DNA of 64,000 bases from Gemmatimonadota bacterium. Lineage in GTDB: Bacteria; Gemmatimonadota; Gemmatimonadetes; Longimicrobiales; Gaopeijiaceae. The stretch lies in assembly GCA_040882465.1 (NCBI GenBank), contig JBBEBG010000017.1:29297-93296 (forward strand), written 5' to 3'. The notes under the pieces are model-generated. The model made no database searches. It was not told the DNA's origin and worked only from the letters and a program-made list of their open reading frames with translations. Shown one piece after another: positions 43,134 to 52,221 of this stretch (position 1 is its first letter; each line of letters starts with the position of its first letter). A program made the position numbers and the translations under genes.

Positions 43134-43694
43134 TCAGAGGTCGAGGAGCCCGGCCGGTGGATTGATGACCAGCTTCCCCTCTTCGAGCTCCCACCCGGAG
43201 ACGATCTCACGGGTGAAGGGAATCAGGTGCTCCCCGTTGGGCCCTTCGACCGCCAGGAGGTCGGCGGGGCGCAGAGCGTAAACTTCACGCACGCGCCCGA
43301 CCTCTTCCCCATCCGTGGTCACGACCGTCATCCCGAGGAGCTGATGGTAAAAGAGCTCTCCTTCGGCGAGGGGCTCGATCTCGTCGAAGGGGCGGAGGAG
43401 GTAGCGGTCGCGGAGAACCTCCGCCGCCTCCCTGTCCGCGATCCCCTCGAAGAGAATGAGGAAGCCGCGGCGAAATGGCCGGACCGATGAGGTGCGCACG
43501 GGGGCGAATTCGGGGTCCGGCAGCTCCCCCTTGGGATCCGAGACGTAGAGCCGAACCCCCGGAGCGAAGGTGGTCTCCGCACGATCGGTCAGGGGCCAAA
43601 CAAAAAGCTCACCCTTCGTCCCGTGCGGCTTGCTGAAGTGTCCCACGACGACGAAGTCGGGGTCCTGCGCGGGGCGCTCCCCTGCCGGCGTCAC
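43134..43694 (-). CDS. rimM: Ribosome maturation factor RimM
   Basis: A 186-residue 16S rRNA-processing factor that binds S19 and helps 30S head assembly. The N-terminal RimM domain is shown by VVVGHFSKPHGTKGELFVWPLTD and the C-terminal PRC-barrel by EGELFYHQLLGMTVVTTDGEEVGRV and AVEGPNGEHLIPFT, read as adjoining pieces. The start is a GTG at 43694. It lies between rpsP and trmD as in many bacteria. Confidence 0.95.
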   Translation of the reverse strand: MTPAGERPAQDPDFVVVGHFSKPHGTKGELFVWPLTDRAETTFAPGVRLYVSDPKGELPDPEFAPVRTSSVRPFRRGFLILFEGIADREAAEVLRDRYLLRPFDEIEPLAEGELFYHQLLGMTVVTTDGEEVGRVREVYALRPADLLAVEGPNGEHLIPFTREIVSGWELEEGKLVINPPAGLLDL

Positions 43695-43715
43695 GGCGAA
43701 TGAAGGGGGCGGCGA

Positions 43716-44228
43716 TCAGGCGTCGCCGCTTTCCTCTTCGGGCTTCGCACCTTCCTCCGCCGCCGCCGCACCACTCTCGCTCACCGCGGTCGCAGCCGCT
43801 GCGGCTTCAGCTTCGGCCGCCGTTGCAGCTGCGGCTGCGGCCTCGGTTGCCGCTGCGGCTTCCGCTTCGGCGGCCTTCTGCGCCTTGACCTTCTCGGCTT
43901 CCTCCCTGCGGCGCGTCGCGACGGCTTCGGCCTTCTTCGCCTTCTCCTCGTCGGCCTTCACTTCGCCCACCGCGAGAGAGTCGTCCCCCCCGATCCGTGC
44001 CTTCCGAATGAGCGAGCCCACCGTATCCGACGGGACGGCGCCCTGCGCGATCCAGTAGTCCACGCGCTCGAGGTCCAGGACCAGCCGTGCGGGCTGATTC
44101 AGCGGCTTGTAATACCCGATGCTCTCTACGAACCGCCCTTCGCGGGGCGCGGTGCGGTCGGTCACCACCACCCGGTAGTGCGGCGTCTTTTTCCGGCCCA
44201 TGCGCCGGAGGCGAATTCTTACGGCCAT
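43716..44228 (-). CDS. rpsP: 30S ribosomal protein S16 with long Ala/Glu-rich tail
   Basis: Residues 1-85 are a normal S16: [33 protein letters not shown] and [18 protein letters not shown]. The usual protein ends there, but this one continues to residue 170 with a highly charged then alanine-rich tail ([20 protein letters not shown], then runs of AAA/EAE). The tail is low-complexity and probably helical. It keeps the frame and ends properly, so it is not a frameshift. Such tails occur on S16 in some phyla. The ATG at 44228 lies between ffh and rimM. Confidence 0.95.
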   Translation of the reverse strand: MAVRIRLRRMGRKKTPHYRVVVTDRTAPREGRFVESIGYYKPLNQPARLVLDLERVDYWIAQGAVPSDTVGSLIRKARIGGDDSLAVGEVKADEEKAKKAEAVATRRREEAEKVKAQKAAEAEAAAATEAAAAAATAAEAEAAAAATAVSESGAAAAEEGAKPEEESGDA

Positions 44229-44247
44229 GGCTCCTTCCCGTCGGCGT

Positions 44248-45564
44248 TCAGTTGCGCCCGCCGAAGGCGGGGCTCCCAGGTCCAAACTGTTTCATCATCT
44301 TCTGCATCTCTTTGAATTGCTTCATCAGCCGGTTCACTTCCGCAACCGACCTCCCACTTCCCTTGGCGATCCTCGCGCGCCGCGACCCATTCAGGATCTC
44401 GGGGCGCCGCCGCTCTTCGGGCGTCATCGAAAGGATGATCGCTTCGACATGTTTCATCCGCTTCGGATCCATCGCCACGTTCGGGATCTTCTTCCCGATC
44501 CCGGGAACGAGCTTCAGGAGCTGCTCCAGCGGCCCCATCTTCTGGATCTGCGAGAGGGCGGAGAGAAAGTCTTCCAGAGTGAAGCGCCCCTTCGAGAGCA
44601 CCCTTTCCTGAAGCTTCTCCGCCTCCTCCAGATCCATCGTTCGTTGGGCCCGCTCCACGAGCCCGACCACGTCGCCCTTCTGGAGGATCCGGTCCGCGAG
44701 CCTCCGCGGGTCCGCGCGGTCCAGATCGTCCGGCCCTTCCCCGACCCCCACGAATTTGATCGGCTTCCCTACCACTCCCCGGATGGAAAGGGCCGCACCG
44801 CCCCGCGCATCCCCGTCCAGCTTGGTGAGGATGATCCCCGTCAGCGTGAGGGCTTCGTCGAAACCCTGCGCGATCTTCACGGCTTCCTGTCCCGTCATCG
44901 CGTCGGCCACGAGGAGGATTTCCTGAGGCGAGAGTGCCGCCTTGATCCGGCGAAGCTCCTGCATCATCGGCTCGTCAATCTGGAGCCGCCCCGCCGTGTC
45001 CACGATCAGGACCGCCTTCCCCGCCTCCTTCGCTCGCCGGTAGGCCTCCTGGGCCACCGCGACGGGGTCCTCCCCCGCACTCCCCGCATGCACTTCCACC
45101 CCGATTCCTTCGCCCAACGTCCGGAGCTGCTCGACCGCCGCCGGCCGAACCAGGTCGCAGGCCGCGAGGACCGGCTCCCTTCCCTCCCGAAGAAAACGCC
45201 GCGCCAACTTTCCGGCGGTCGTCGTTTTCCCCGACCCCTGAAGACCCACGAGCACGACTACCGTCGGCGGCCGCTCGGCCCACTCCATCCTGGGTGGCTC
45301 CCCCCCGAGGAGCGCCGCCAGCTCGTCGTGGACGATCTTCACGACCTGCTGTCCCGGCGAAACCGACCGGAGGACCCCTTCGCCCAGGGCCCGCTCCTGT
45401 ACGCGGGCCAGGAACTCGCGGGTGACCCCGAAGTTCACGTCCGCCTCGAGGAGGACCCGCCGCACTTCGCGGAGCCCGTCCCGAATCATCGGCTCCGTGA
45501 GGACCCCTCGCTGCCTCAGGCGGCCGAGGACGGAATCCAGCTTGTCACTCAGCTCGTCGAACAT
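44248..45564 (-). CDS. ffh: Signal recognition particle protein Ffh
   Basis: A 438-residue SRP GTPase that binds signal peptides of nascent membrane proteins and delivers them to FtsY. The N domain leads into the G domain with P-loop GLQGSGKT (107-114), DTAGRLQ, and [13 protein letters not shown]. The M domain ends with GSPAFGGRN and carries the Met-rich segment [15 protein letters not shown], which binds signal peptides, and the RNA-binding [14 protein letters not shown] chose the ATG at 45564; the frame extends upstream without similarity. It heads the rpsP-rimM-trmD operon. Confidence 0.97.
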   Translation of the reverse strand: MFDELSDKLDSVLGRLRQRGVLTEPMIRDGLREVRRVLLEADVNFGVTREFLARVQERALGEGVLRSVSPGQQVVKIVHDELAALLGGEPPRMEWAERPPTVVVLVGLQGSGKTTTAGKLARRFLREGREPVLAACDLVRPAAVEQLRTLGEGIGVEVHAGSAGEDPVAVAQEAYRRAKEAGKAVLIVDTAGRLQIDEPMMQELRRIKAALSPQEILLVADAMTGQEAVKIAQGFDEALTLTGIILTKLDGDARGGAALSIRGVVGKPIKFVGVGEGPDDLDRADPRRLADRILQKGDVVGLVERAQRTMDLEEAEKLQERVLSKGRFTLEDFLSALSQIQKMGPLEQLLKLVPGIGKKIPNVAMDPKRMKHVEAIILSMTPEERRRPEILNGSRRARIAKGSGRSVAEVNRLMKQFKEMQKMMKQFGPGSPAFGGRN

Positions 45565-45623
45565 GCGCGAACGGTCTCCCCCTTGACCACGCCGGCGGCC
45601 CGGCAAAAGCCGCAGAGCTTAAC

Positions 45624-45652
45624 AAGATAGCCCGCGAAAGGGGGGAAGTGAA
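45624..45652 (-). promoter_or_regulatory. Candidate sigma-70 promoter of the ffh operon
   Basis: TTCACT and TATCTT on the minus strand, 17 bases apart, lie 60 bases upstream of the ffh start, in the 229-base gap after the TolC-like gene. Both boxes match 4 of 6 positions. No better candidate is present. Confidence 0.45.
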
Positions 45653-45793
45653 GGATCCGGGAGATCTCCGGGAGGGGACCTGGCCAGGGGACCGGAAGGC
45701 TTCCGATGGGGGCGGGAAAGTGCTTGGCCCGGCGGACGCCGTGTCGCCGGCGGACCCCCGAAAATATCCGGAGGCCCGCACGAGACGAAGGAG

Positions 45794-47392
45794 TTACCTC
45801 CCGACCCGCTGGACCCGCTCGAATTCCTCGACGGCGTTCACATAGTTCACGATCGCCCGGAGCTCGGCCTGGCGCGCCGAGGTAAGGGAATTTTGCGTCG
45901 TCACGACCTGGAAATTCGTCGAAACACCCACGTTGAAGCGGGTGAGCTCGGCCTCGAGGCTCCGTTCGGCCGCCTCCCGGCTCCTGCGGGCGGCCTCGAG
46001 CTGAAGGAAGGTGTTCCCCACGGCGAGCCCCGCGTTCGTCACTTCGGTGGTGATCACCAACTCCTGGGATTGGAGGGCGATGTCCGACTGCCTCAGCTGG
46101 AGCTGCGCCCGCTCATAGTTCGCGCTCCCCGCGTTCGTGCCCAGCGGATAGGAGAAGTTCAGCCCCACGTTCCAACTCGGGGCGTCGAAGTCGGCGAAGG
46201 ATTGGAAGACGTCGCTGTACCCACCCTCCTCGACGAGCTCGGGTTCACCCCCGAGGCCGGAGCGCGCGAAGAGGTTTCCTCCGACGCCCTGGAGCGAATA
46301 GCCGGCCGAGAGGCTGAGGTCCGGAAGCCGCGACTCACGAGTCACGGCCAGGTTGAGTTGGGAAATGGCCCTCTGCTGGCGCTGCTGCTGAATATCGGTC
46401 CGCTCGCGGAGGGCCCTCTCGATCGCGAAGGCGATGTCCACCTCGCGCGCCTCGAAGCTCGGGAGCTCGGTCGGGACGATCGTCTGAGCCAGAAGCGGAT
46501 CCTGCGTCCCGGCGACCAGGAGCCGCTTGAAGGCGAGCTCCTGGTTCCGCCAGGTGATCTCGGCGTTGAGGAGCGACTGCAGCGCGTTCGCGACCTGTGC
46601 CTCAGCCTGGAAGACTTCGATTTCAGCGAGCGTCCCCAGCTCCACCCGGATTCGGTTATTCTCCAGAAGCTGCTCCGCCTGTGCCAGACTTCTCCGCTGG
46701 ATCTCGATCTGTTCGACCTGGGCCTTCAGGTTCCAATAGGCTACGCGGACCTGGTCCGTGAGGTTTCGGACCTGGCTCTCGAGCTGGATGTCCACGACGT
46801 CACGCTGGATCTGCTGCGTCTCGAGAGCCGTCCGCTGGCTGTCCGTCCGGCGTCCTGAGAGGAGCGGCTGCGTGTAGCTGAAGCCGATGGATGAGTTGTA
46901 GCTCGGATTTCGGGTCGAGAACGAGTTGTTCGTCTCGCTCCGCGAGTTATTGAAGCTCGTCGAAAACCGACCGCCATACCAGCGAATGGGTTGGGTGAAC
47001 GTCGTGTTGAAGGTCAGCGACTCGCTGACCGTGCGCTGGCCCCCGTCGAGCTGGCTGGTGGACTGGTTCGTCCGGTTGTTGTAGCCGCTGGATATGCTGA
47101 TGGACGGCGTGAACGCCGCCCGGGCCACGTCCAGCGAATAGTCCTGGATGAGCGGATTCAGCCGCGCGCTCTGGATGTCCAGATTGTTCTCGAGAGCCCG
47201 GTCAATCGCCTCCTGGAGCGTCATCTCGATGAAGGGCGCTCCCGGGTCCACGGGGGGCCTCGCTTCGCCGACCACGTAAGGATCGAGTTCGAGCGCGGCT
47301 CCGGCGGGAACCTGCTGGGCCTCGAGAATCGAGGGAAGTCCAGCTGCGAGCGCCAGGGCCAGGATCCCGATCCTATGGACAATTTTCTTCAC
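45794..47392 (-). CDS. TolC-family outer-membrane efflux protein
   Basis: A 532-residue outer-membrane channel component. The signal peptide ends LEAQ. The mature part has two OEP repeats: MTLQEAIDRALENNLDIQSA starts the first near residue 57, and VDIAFAIERALRERTDIQQQ the second near 315, each followed by long helices and strands. LGTLAEIEVFQAEAQVANAL and FNVGVSTNFQVVTTQNSL are the conserved helical elements. The GTG start at 47392 follows AGAGGA. No adapter or pump gene is adjacent, so it may serve several transporters. Confidence 0.93.
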   Translation of the reverse strand: MKKIVHRIGILALALAAGLPSILEAQQVPAGAALELDPYVVGEARPPVDPGAPFIEMTLQEAIDRALENNLDIQSARLNPLIQDYSLDVARAAFTPSISISSGYNNRTNQSTSQLDGGQRTVSESLTFNTTFTQPIRWYGGRFSTSFNNSRSETNNSFSTRNPSYNSSIGFSYTQPLLSGRRTDSQRTALETQQIQRDVVDIQLESQVRNLTDQVRVAYWNLKAQVEQIEIQRRSLAQAEQLLENNRIRVELGTLAEIEVFQAEAQVANALQSLLNAEITWRNQELAFKRLLVAGTQDPLLAQTIVPTELPSFEAREVDIAFAIERALRERTDIQQQRQQRAISQLNLAVTRESRLPDLSLSAGYSLQGVGGNLFARSGLGGEPELVEEGGYSDVFQSFADFDAPSWNVGLNFSYPLGTNAGSANYERAQLQLRQSDIALQSQELVITTEVTNAGLAVGNTFLQLEAARRSREAAERSLEAELTRFNVGVSTNFQVVTTQNSLTSARQAELRAIVNYVNAVEEFERVQRVGR

Positions 47393-47583
47393 GATGATTC
47401 CTCTGCGAGTTGCTGAGTTTCGTCCCGACCTCGGGTAGCCTTACGGGGGGCTCGCCCTTCGGGATTCGGGGAGCCGCACGGCATCCCGCGGGATGCACCC
47501 CACTTACCCTGAATGACACGCGGGGGGACCGGGATGTTAGCCCGGGGCGCCGAGTACGAACCGGGATTGCCCCTGCGGGGGGC

Positions 47584-48879
47584 TCACCCGACGTGGATGA
47601 TCTGGGTTCGCCGGGTACCGACGGAGACCATCTCGACGGGGGCGCCGGTGAGCTCCTCCATCCGGTCGAGGTACCGCCGCGCGTTCTTCGGGAGATCCGC
47701 GATCGATCGCGCCTCCGCGGTGGAGGCCTGCCACCCCGGCAGGGCTTCGAGGACCGGCTCGGACCGGTCCAACCCATGAGTGTCGGCCGGAAAGTCCTCC
47801 GTCACTCCGCCGGGCGTGCGGTACGCCGTCGCGATCGAAATTTCGGAGAGGGTGTCGAGAACGTCGAGCTTCGTCACCGCGAGACCGGTCAATCCATTCA
47901 CTCGGCCCGCGTACCGAGCCAGAACCGAGTCGAACCAACCGCACCGTCGCGGGCGACCCGTGGTGGCCCCGAACTCCCCGCCGAGCTCGCGGATGTGCGC
48001 GTCCATCTCGGGCTCGAAGGCCGTGGGAAGCGGGCCGTTCCCCACCCGCGTCGTGTACGCCTTGACCACCCCGAGAACCGCGTCTATGCGCGTGGGTCCG
48101 ACCCCGATTCCAGTGGCCGCGGCCGCGGCGGTCGTGTTCGAAGACGTCACGAAGGGATACGTGCCGTGGTCGAGATCGAGCGCGGTCCCCTGTGCGCCCT
48201 CGAGAAGGATCCTCTTCCCCTGCACGAGGGACGCATCCACCTCGACCCCGGTGTCCGTGGCGATCTCGAGGAGCCGTTCGCGGAGACGGAGGCAGGTCCC
48301 GACCTCCCGCTCCAGCGTCCCGTCGTCCTCCCGCCCGAGCTGGGAGAGGCTCGCCCGAGCACGGGCGATCCCGCGCCCGAGAAGTTCGAGGAAACGCGTC
48401 TCGTCGAAGGCATCCGCCACTCGAATCCCGCGACGCCCCGCTTTGTCCTCATAGGCGGGGCCGATTCCCCGCCCCGTGGTGCCGATCTTCTCCACCGCCT
48501 GATCTTCGGACGCCTGGTCGATGACCCGGTGGTACGGGAGGAGAAGGTGGGCGCGCAGGCTCACCCCGACCCGCCCCTCGAGCTGGATTCCACGGGTCGC
48601 CAGCTCATCGTATTCGTGGAAGAAGCGGAGGAGATCGAGGACCACCCCGTTCCCGAGGAGGCAGCGCTTCCCCGCGTGAAGGATCCCGGAGGGGATCTGA
48701 TGGAGGACGAACTCCGAGTCGCCGACATGTACGGTATGTCCGGCGTTCGGACCGCCCTGATACCGGGCGACGACGTCCATCTCTTCGGCGAGGACGTCCA
48801 CGATCTTCCCCTTCCCTTCGTCGCCCCATTGGCACCCGACGACGACGACGCAGCGGCCCTCCGCGGCTCGGTGGCCCAC
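47584..48879 (-). CDS. purA: Adenylosuccinate synthetase
   Basis: A 431-residue enzyme that joins aspartate to IMP with GTP, the first step toward AMP. The P-loop-like GCQWGDEGKGKIVD lies at residues 15-28, GGPNAGHTV at about 42, the IGTTGRGIGPAYEDK region near 132, GAQGTALDLDHGTYPFVTSS near 232, and TTGRPRRCGWFD near 307 binds GTP/IMP. The length is normal. The start is a GTG at 48879. A terminator lies between it and the upstream dapA-like gene, so it probably has its own promoter, not identified. Confidence 0.96.
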   Translation of the reverse strand: MGHRAAEGRCVVVVGCQWGDEGKGKIVDVLAEEMDVVARYQGGPNAGHTVHVGDSEFVLHQIPSGILHAGKRCLLGNGVVLDLLRFFHEYDELATRGIQLEGRVGVSLRAHLLLPYHRVIDQASEDQAVEKIGTTGRGIGPAYEDKAGRRGIRVADAFDETRFLELLGRGIARARASLSQLGREDDGTLEREVGTCLRLRERLLEIATDTGVEVDASLVQGKRILLEGAQGTALDLDHGTYPFVTSSNTTAAAAATGIGVGPTRIDAVLGVVKAYTTRVGNGPLPTAFEPEMDAHIRELGGEFGATTGRPRRCGWFDSVLARYAGRVNGLTGLAVTKLDVLDTLSEISIATAYRTPGGVTEDFPADTHGLDRSEPVLEALPGWQASTAEARSIADLPKNARRYLDRMEELTGAPVEMVSVGTRRTQIIHVG

Positions 48880-48916
48880 GTTCTTCCAGCTCCTTGGGGG
48901 ATGGGATCAGGACACG

Positions 48917-48941
48917 AAAAAGCCCACCCCGGGGGATGGGC
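48917..48941 (-). terminator. Rho-independent terminator after the trpS-pilT-dapA-like operon
   Basis: On the minus strand, GCCCATCCCC and CGGGGTGGGC form a 9-bp GC-rich stem (one G-U pair), followed at once by TTTTT. It lies 34 bases downstream of the dapA-like stop and just upstream of purA. Confidence 0.75.
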
Positions 48942-48974
48942 CGACGGCGGAAGTATCCTTCAGGAAAGGGTATT

Positions 48975-49907
48975 TCAGGCCACCAGGTGTGTCAAGACGA
49001 CCCCGGCGCCCTCGAGCGCGGCGCGGACCGCGGCGATCCCCTCCGGATCGAGCGGGCGGAGGGGAGGCCGGGGGACGCCGCCCCTGAGCCCGACGAGGTC
49101 CATCGCCGTCTTCACTCCGGCGACGCCCCGCGCCGCCACGATCTCCTTTCCGAGGAGGAGGAGCCCTTGCTGCAGTCTCTCCGCCTCGGGAAGCCGGCCC
49201 CCCGCGTACGCCAGCGCGAGGGCACACGACTCCGCTGGGACAAAGTTCGCGGCGGCAAGCACCGCCCCGACAGCCCCGGTCGCCAGCGCGCCGACGACGC
49301 GGTCCGCCGACCCGGTGAGGACCTGGAAGCCCTCCGCCGACTGGGCCAGGATCTCGCGAAGGATCTCGAGATTTCCGCGCGAGTCCTTGATGCCAAGGAC
49401 GTTGGGATGGTTCGAGAGGGATGCGATCAGGGGGGTGGAGAGCTCCACAGTGGAAACGCGGAGGGGAGGCTGGTAGAGAAGGACGGGGACGGGAGAGGCG
49501 TCCGCGACCCGCGCGTAGTGCTCCTCGAGCGCGACCCGGTCCATCAACTCCCGATAATAGGCGGGCGGCTGCACGAGGACGAGGTCCGCCCCCGCCTCCG
49601 CGGCGCGCTTCGTCCCCCGGATCGTCTCTCGTGTGGACTCGGCGCCCGTTCCCGCGACGAGAAGCCGTTCCGGCGGGAGCATTTCACGCGCGGCCCGGAG
49701 CGCGGCGTCTCGTTCGTCCGAATCGATAAACGCCGATTCTCCCGTCGAGCCCCCGATCAAGACCCCGCGAATCGAGGTGGCGAGCCAACTCCGGATATTC
49801 GCCCTGAGCGCGAGGATGTCCAGATCCCCCGTGGCCGGATCGAAGGGGGTAACCGAAGCGACGACGATCCCGTCGAGGCGGGGACTTGACTCGGGGGTGG
49901 GGCGCAT
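48975..49907 (-). CDS. DHDPS/NAL-family aldolase (not the lysine-operon DapA)
   Basis: A 310-residue class I aldolase of the dihydrodipicolinate synthase/N-acetylneuraminate lyase family. The Schiff-base Lys is in LGIKDSRGN near residue 164, the GGSTGESA phosphate/carboxylate loop near 53 and the Tyr in LLYQPP near 144. A second, classical dapA is present in the lysine operon at 54.6 kb, so this copy may cleave another keto-acid such as 4-hydroxy-2-oxoglutarate. It follows pilT by 15 bases. The ATG at 49907 is used. Confidence 0.85.
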   Translation of the reverse strand: MRPTPESSPRLDGIVVASVTPFDPATGDLDILALRANIRSWLATSIRGVLIGGSTGESAFIDSDERDAALRAAREMLPPERLLVAGTGAESTRETIRGTKRAAEAGADLVLVQPPAYYRELMDRVALEEHYARVADASPVPVLLYQPPLRVSTVELSTPLIASLSNHPNVLGIKDSRGNLEILREILAQSAEGFQVLTGSADRVVGALATGAVGAVLAAANFVPAESCALALAYAGGRLPEAERLQQGLLLLGKEIVAARGVAGVKTAMDLVGLRGGVPRPPLRPLDPEGIAAVRAALEGAGVVLTHLVA

Positions 49908-49922
49908 TGAGTTCTCCGTCGG

Positions 49923-51044
49923 TCAGCTGAACAGCTTGGTCGATTCGGCCGCCCCACCACTCGAATCCTTCGCGGCCCCCTCCCCGAGAAATTTCATCTT
50001 GAGCTCGAAGTCCGAGGGATTCGTGGCCGCGGCCTTCGCGACCCGGAAGTCCACGAGCCCGTCTCGGACGAGTTCCTGGAGATGCTGGTCGAAGCTCTGC
50101 GAGCCGTAGTGGTCCCGCCCCTCTTCGATGAGATCGGGGATCTCGTGCGTGCGGTGTGGATCCTTCACGCAGTCGCGAATCGTTCCCGTCACGATCATGA
50201 CCTCGGCCGCGACGACCCGTCCTTCCCCGTCCGCTCGGGGAAGAAGGCGTTGGGAGACCACGGCCTGGAGGGTCTCGGAGAGGCGGATCCGCACCATCTC
50301 CTGCTCCTCCTGGTTGAAGACGGAAATGAGCCGCGAGATCGTCTGGACCGCGTTTTGGGTGTGCACCGTGGAGATGACCAGGTGCCCCGTCTCGGCGGCC
50401 TTGAGCGCGATGTCTATCGTCTCCGTGTCTCGCATTTCGCCGATGAGGATCACGTCGGGGTCCTGGCGAAGCGCGGCACGAAGGCCCGAGCTGAACGAGG
50501 CCGTGTCGGTCCCGATGTCCCTCTGGGTGATCGAGCTCTTTTTATCGCGATGGAGAAATTCGATCGGATTTTCCAGCGTCACGATGTGTTTTTGCATCCC
50601 CCGGTTGATATGCTCGACCATCGCGGCCATGGTCGAGCTCTTCCCGGAGCCGGTGACCCCCGTCACGAGGACGAGACCACGCTCGTTCTCCGCGGCCTTT
50701 TCGAGCACCTTCGGCATGCGCAAGTCTTCGAAGGTCGGGATCTCGATTGGCAGGACGCGCATGACGATCATGTACGTTCCCCGCTGGCGAAGGATGTTCA
50801 CGCGGAAGCGTCCGATCCCCTGGATCCCCCAGGAGCAGTCGTAGTCCGAGATCTCGTCGATCCGCTCCCGGTCCCGTTCGTGCGGGATGAGCTTCACCGC
50901 GAGGGCGCGCACCTGCGACTGGCTCATCCGCTGCTCGCTGAGAGGGATGAGCCGACCGAACACGCGCGCGCGCACCACATCCCCCGCCTTGATGTGGATG
51001 TCGCTCGCCCCGCGCTGGATCGCGGCCTTGAAGATCTCGATCAT
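49923..51044 (-). CDS. pilT: Twitching motility ATPase
   Basis: A 373-residue hexameric ATPase that powers retraction of type IV pili. The N-terminal PAS-like domain begins with RGASDIHIKAGD; the Walker A is GVTGSGKS (129-136), the Asp box ITQRDIGTDT follows, Walker B is DPDVILIGEMRD, and the His box ISTVHTQNAVQTI. The PilT C-terminal segment here runs through HEIPDLIEEGRDHYG, with MQTFDQ-type replaced by SQSFDQHL. Its start overlaps the trpS stop (ATGA). No pilin or other pil gene is nearby. Confidence 0.95.
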   Translation of the reverse strand: MIEIFKAAIQRGASDIHIKAGDVVRARVFGRLIPLSEQRMSQSQVRALAVKLIPHERDRERIDEISDYDCSWGIQGIGRFRVNILRQRGTYMIVMRVLPIEIPTFEDLRMPKVLEKAAENERGLVLVTGVTGSGKSSTMAAMVEHINRGMQKHIVTLENPIEFLHRDKKSSITQRDIGTDTASFSSGLRAALRQDPDVILIGEMRDTETIDIALKAAETGHLVISTVHTQNAVQTISRLISVFNQEEQEMVRIRLSETLQAVVSQRLLPRADGEGRVVAAEVMIVTGTIRDCVKDPHRTHEIPDLIEEGRDHYGSQSFDQHLQELVRDGLVDFRVAKAAATNPSDFELKMKFLGEGAAKDSSGGAAESTKLFS

Positions 51045-52051
51045 GAAGCGCCTCCCTTCCGCCAGTTCATTCCCATGCCCTCCCGCGCGGCCTGCATCGT
51101 TTCACGTGCCACCGCGCGCGCACGCTCGGCGCCCGCGTCGAGGATCTCGACAACCCGGACCGGATTCGCCTTCAGCTCGTTCGCGCGGGCCCGCGTTTCT
51201 GCAAAGTGCGCCGAGATCGAGTCGGCGAGGATCCGCTTGCAGTCCACACATCCGCGCGTCGCTCCCCGGCACTGTTCCGCGATGTCCGGGAGGCGCGCCG
51301 GATCGGTGAAGTGCTGATGGAGGGTGAAGACGTTGCAAACCTCGGGCCGGCCCGGGTCGGTCACCCGGACCCGCTGAGGATCGGTGACCGCCGTGCGCAC
51401 CCGGGCCCACACCTCCTCCGGTTCGGAGAGAATTCCGACCGTATTTCCGAGGGACTTGCTCATCTTCGCACCTCCGTCGAGCCCGAGAATCCGCCCCGCC
51501 TTCGAGAGGATGGGCTGAGGCTCGGGGAAGAGCTCTCCGAAACGCGCGTTCCACCGCCTGGCGACCTCTCGGGCGAGCTCGAGGTGCTGGAGCTGGTCTT
51601 CGCCTACGGGGACAAGGGCCGCCCGATATAGAAGGATGTCCGCGCTCTGGAGGATGGGATAGTTCAGAAGCCCGGCCGGTATGGACTCGGTGCGCGAGGA
51701 CTTGTCCTTGTACTGCGTCATCCGCTCCAGCTCACCCAGGGGCGTGACCGCGTTCAGGAGCCAGGCGAGCCCGGCATGCTCGGGGACGTCGGACTGGACG
51801 AAGATGGTGCACTTCCCGGGATCCAGTCCGACCGCCAGGAAGCTCACGGCGAGGTCGAGGATCCGCGCCGGAAGCTCGGCCGGCGTGAAGTCCCCGGTGA
51901 TCGCGTGCTCGTCCACGATGCAGAAAAAACACTCGTGGCGGTCCTGGAGGGCGACCCACTGCCGAAGCGCGCCCAAATAATTCCCGAGATGGGCCTCCCC
52001 CGTGGGTTGCATCCCGCTGAAGACGCGAGCGCGCGCCTCGGGTCCCGTCAT
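51041..52051 (-). CDS. trpS: Tryptophanyl-tRNA synthetase
   Basis: A 336-residue class Ic synthetase that charges tRNA-Trp. The HIGH-type motif is TGEAHLGNYLGAL (residues 17-29), the KMSKS loop is GGAKMSKSLGN, and IPAGLLNYPILQSADILLY is the conserved core. I used the ATG at 52051, where the family begins; the frame upstream is unrelated. It is the first gene of a three-gene operon with pilT and the dapA-like aldolase. Confidence 0.96.
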   Translation of the reverse strand: MTGPEARARVFSGMQPTGEAHLGNYLGALRQWVALQDRHECFFCIVDEHAITGDFTPAELPARILDLAVSFLAVGLDPGKCTIFVQSDVPEHAGLAWLLNAVTPLGELERMTQYKDKSSRTESIPAGLLNYPILQSADILLYRAALVPVGEDQLQHLELAREVARRWNARFGELFPEPQPILSKAGRILGLDGGAKMSKSLGNTVGILSEPEEVWARVRTAVTDPQRVRVTDPGRPEVCNVFTLHQHFTDPARLPDIAEQCRGATRGCVDCKRILADSISAHFAETRARANELKANPVRVVEILDAGAERARAVARETMQAAREGMGMNWRKGGAS

Positions 52052-52221
52052 CTTCGACCGCTCCTCCGATTGCCGGTCCCCCGGGATCCGCCGCGGAGGA
52101 GTCTTCCCTGGGGTCCCGGCGGGGAGGCGCGCGGAGGCTCCTTCCCGTTTGGTCCCTCGACTGGCGAGCCGGTAACTTAGCGTGCCCCCGAGGGCCGTGC
52201 GACCCCACCTCCGAGCCGCCT

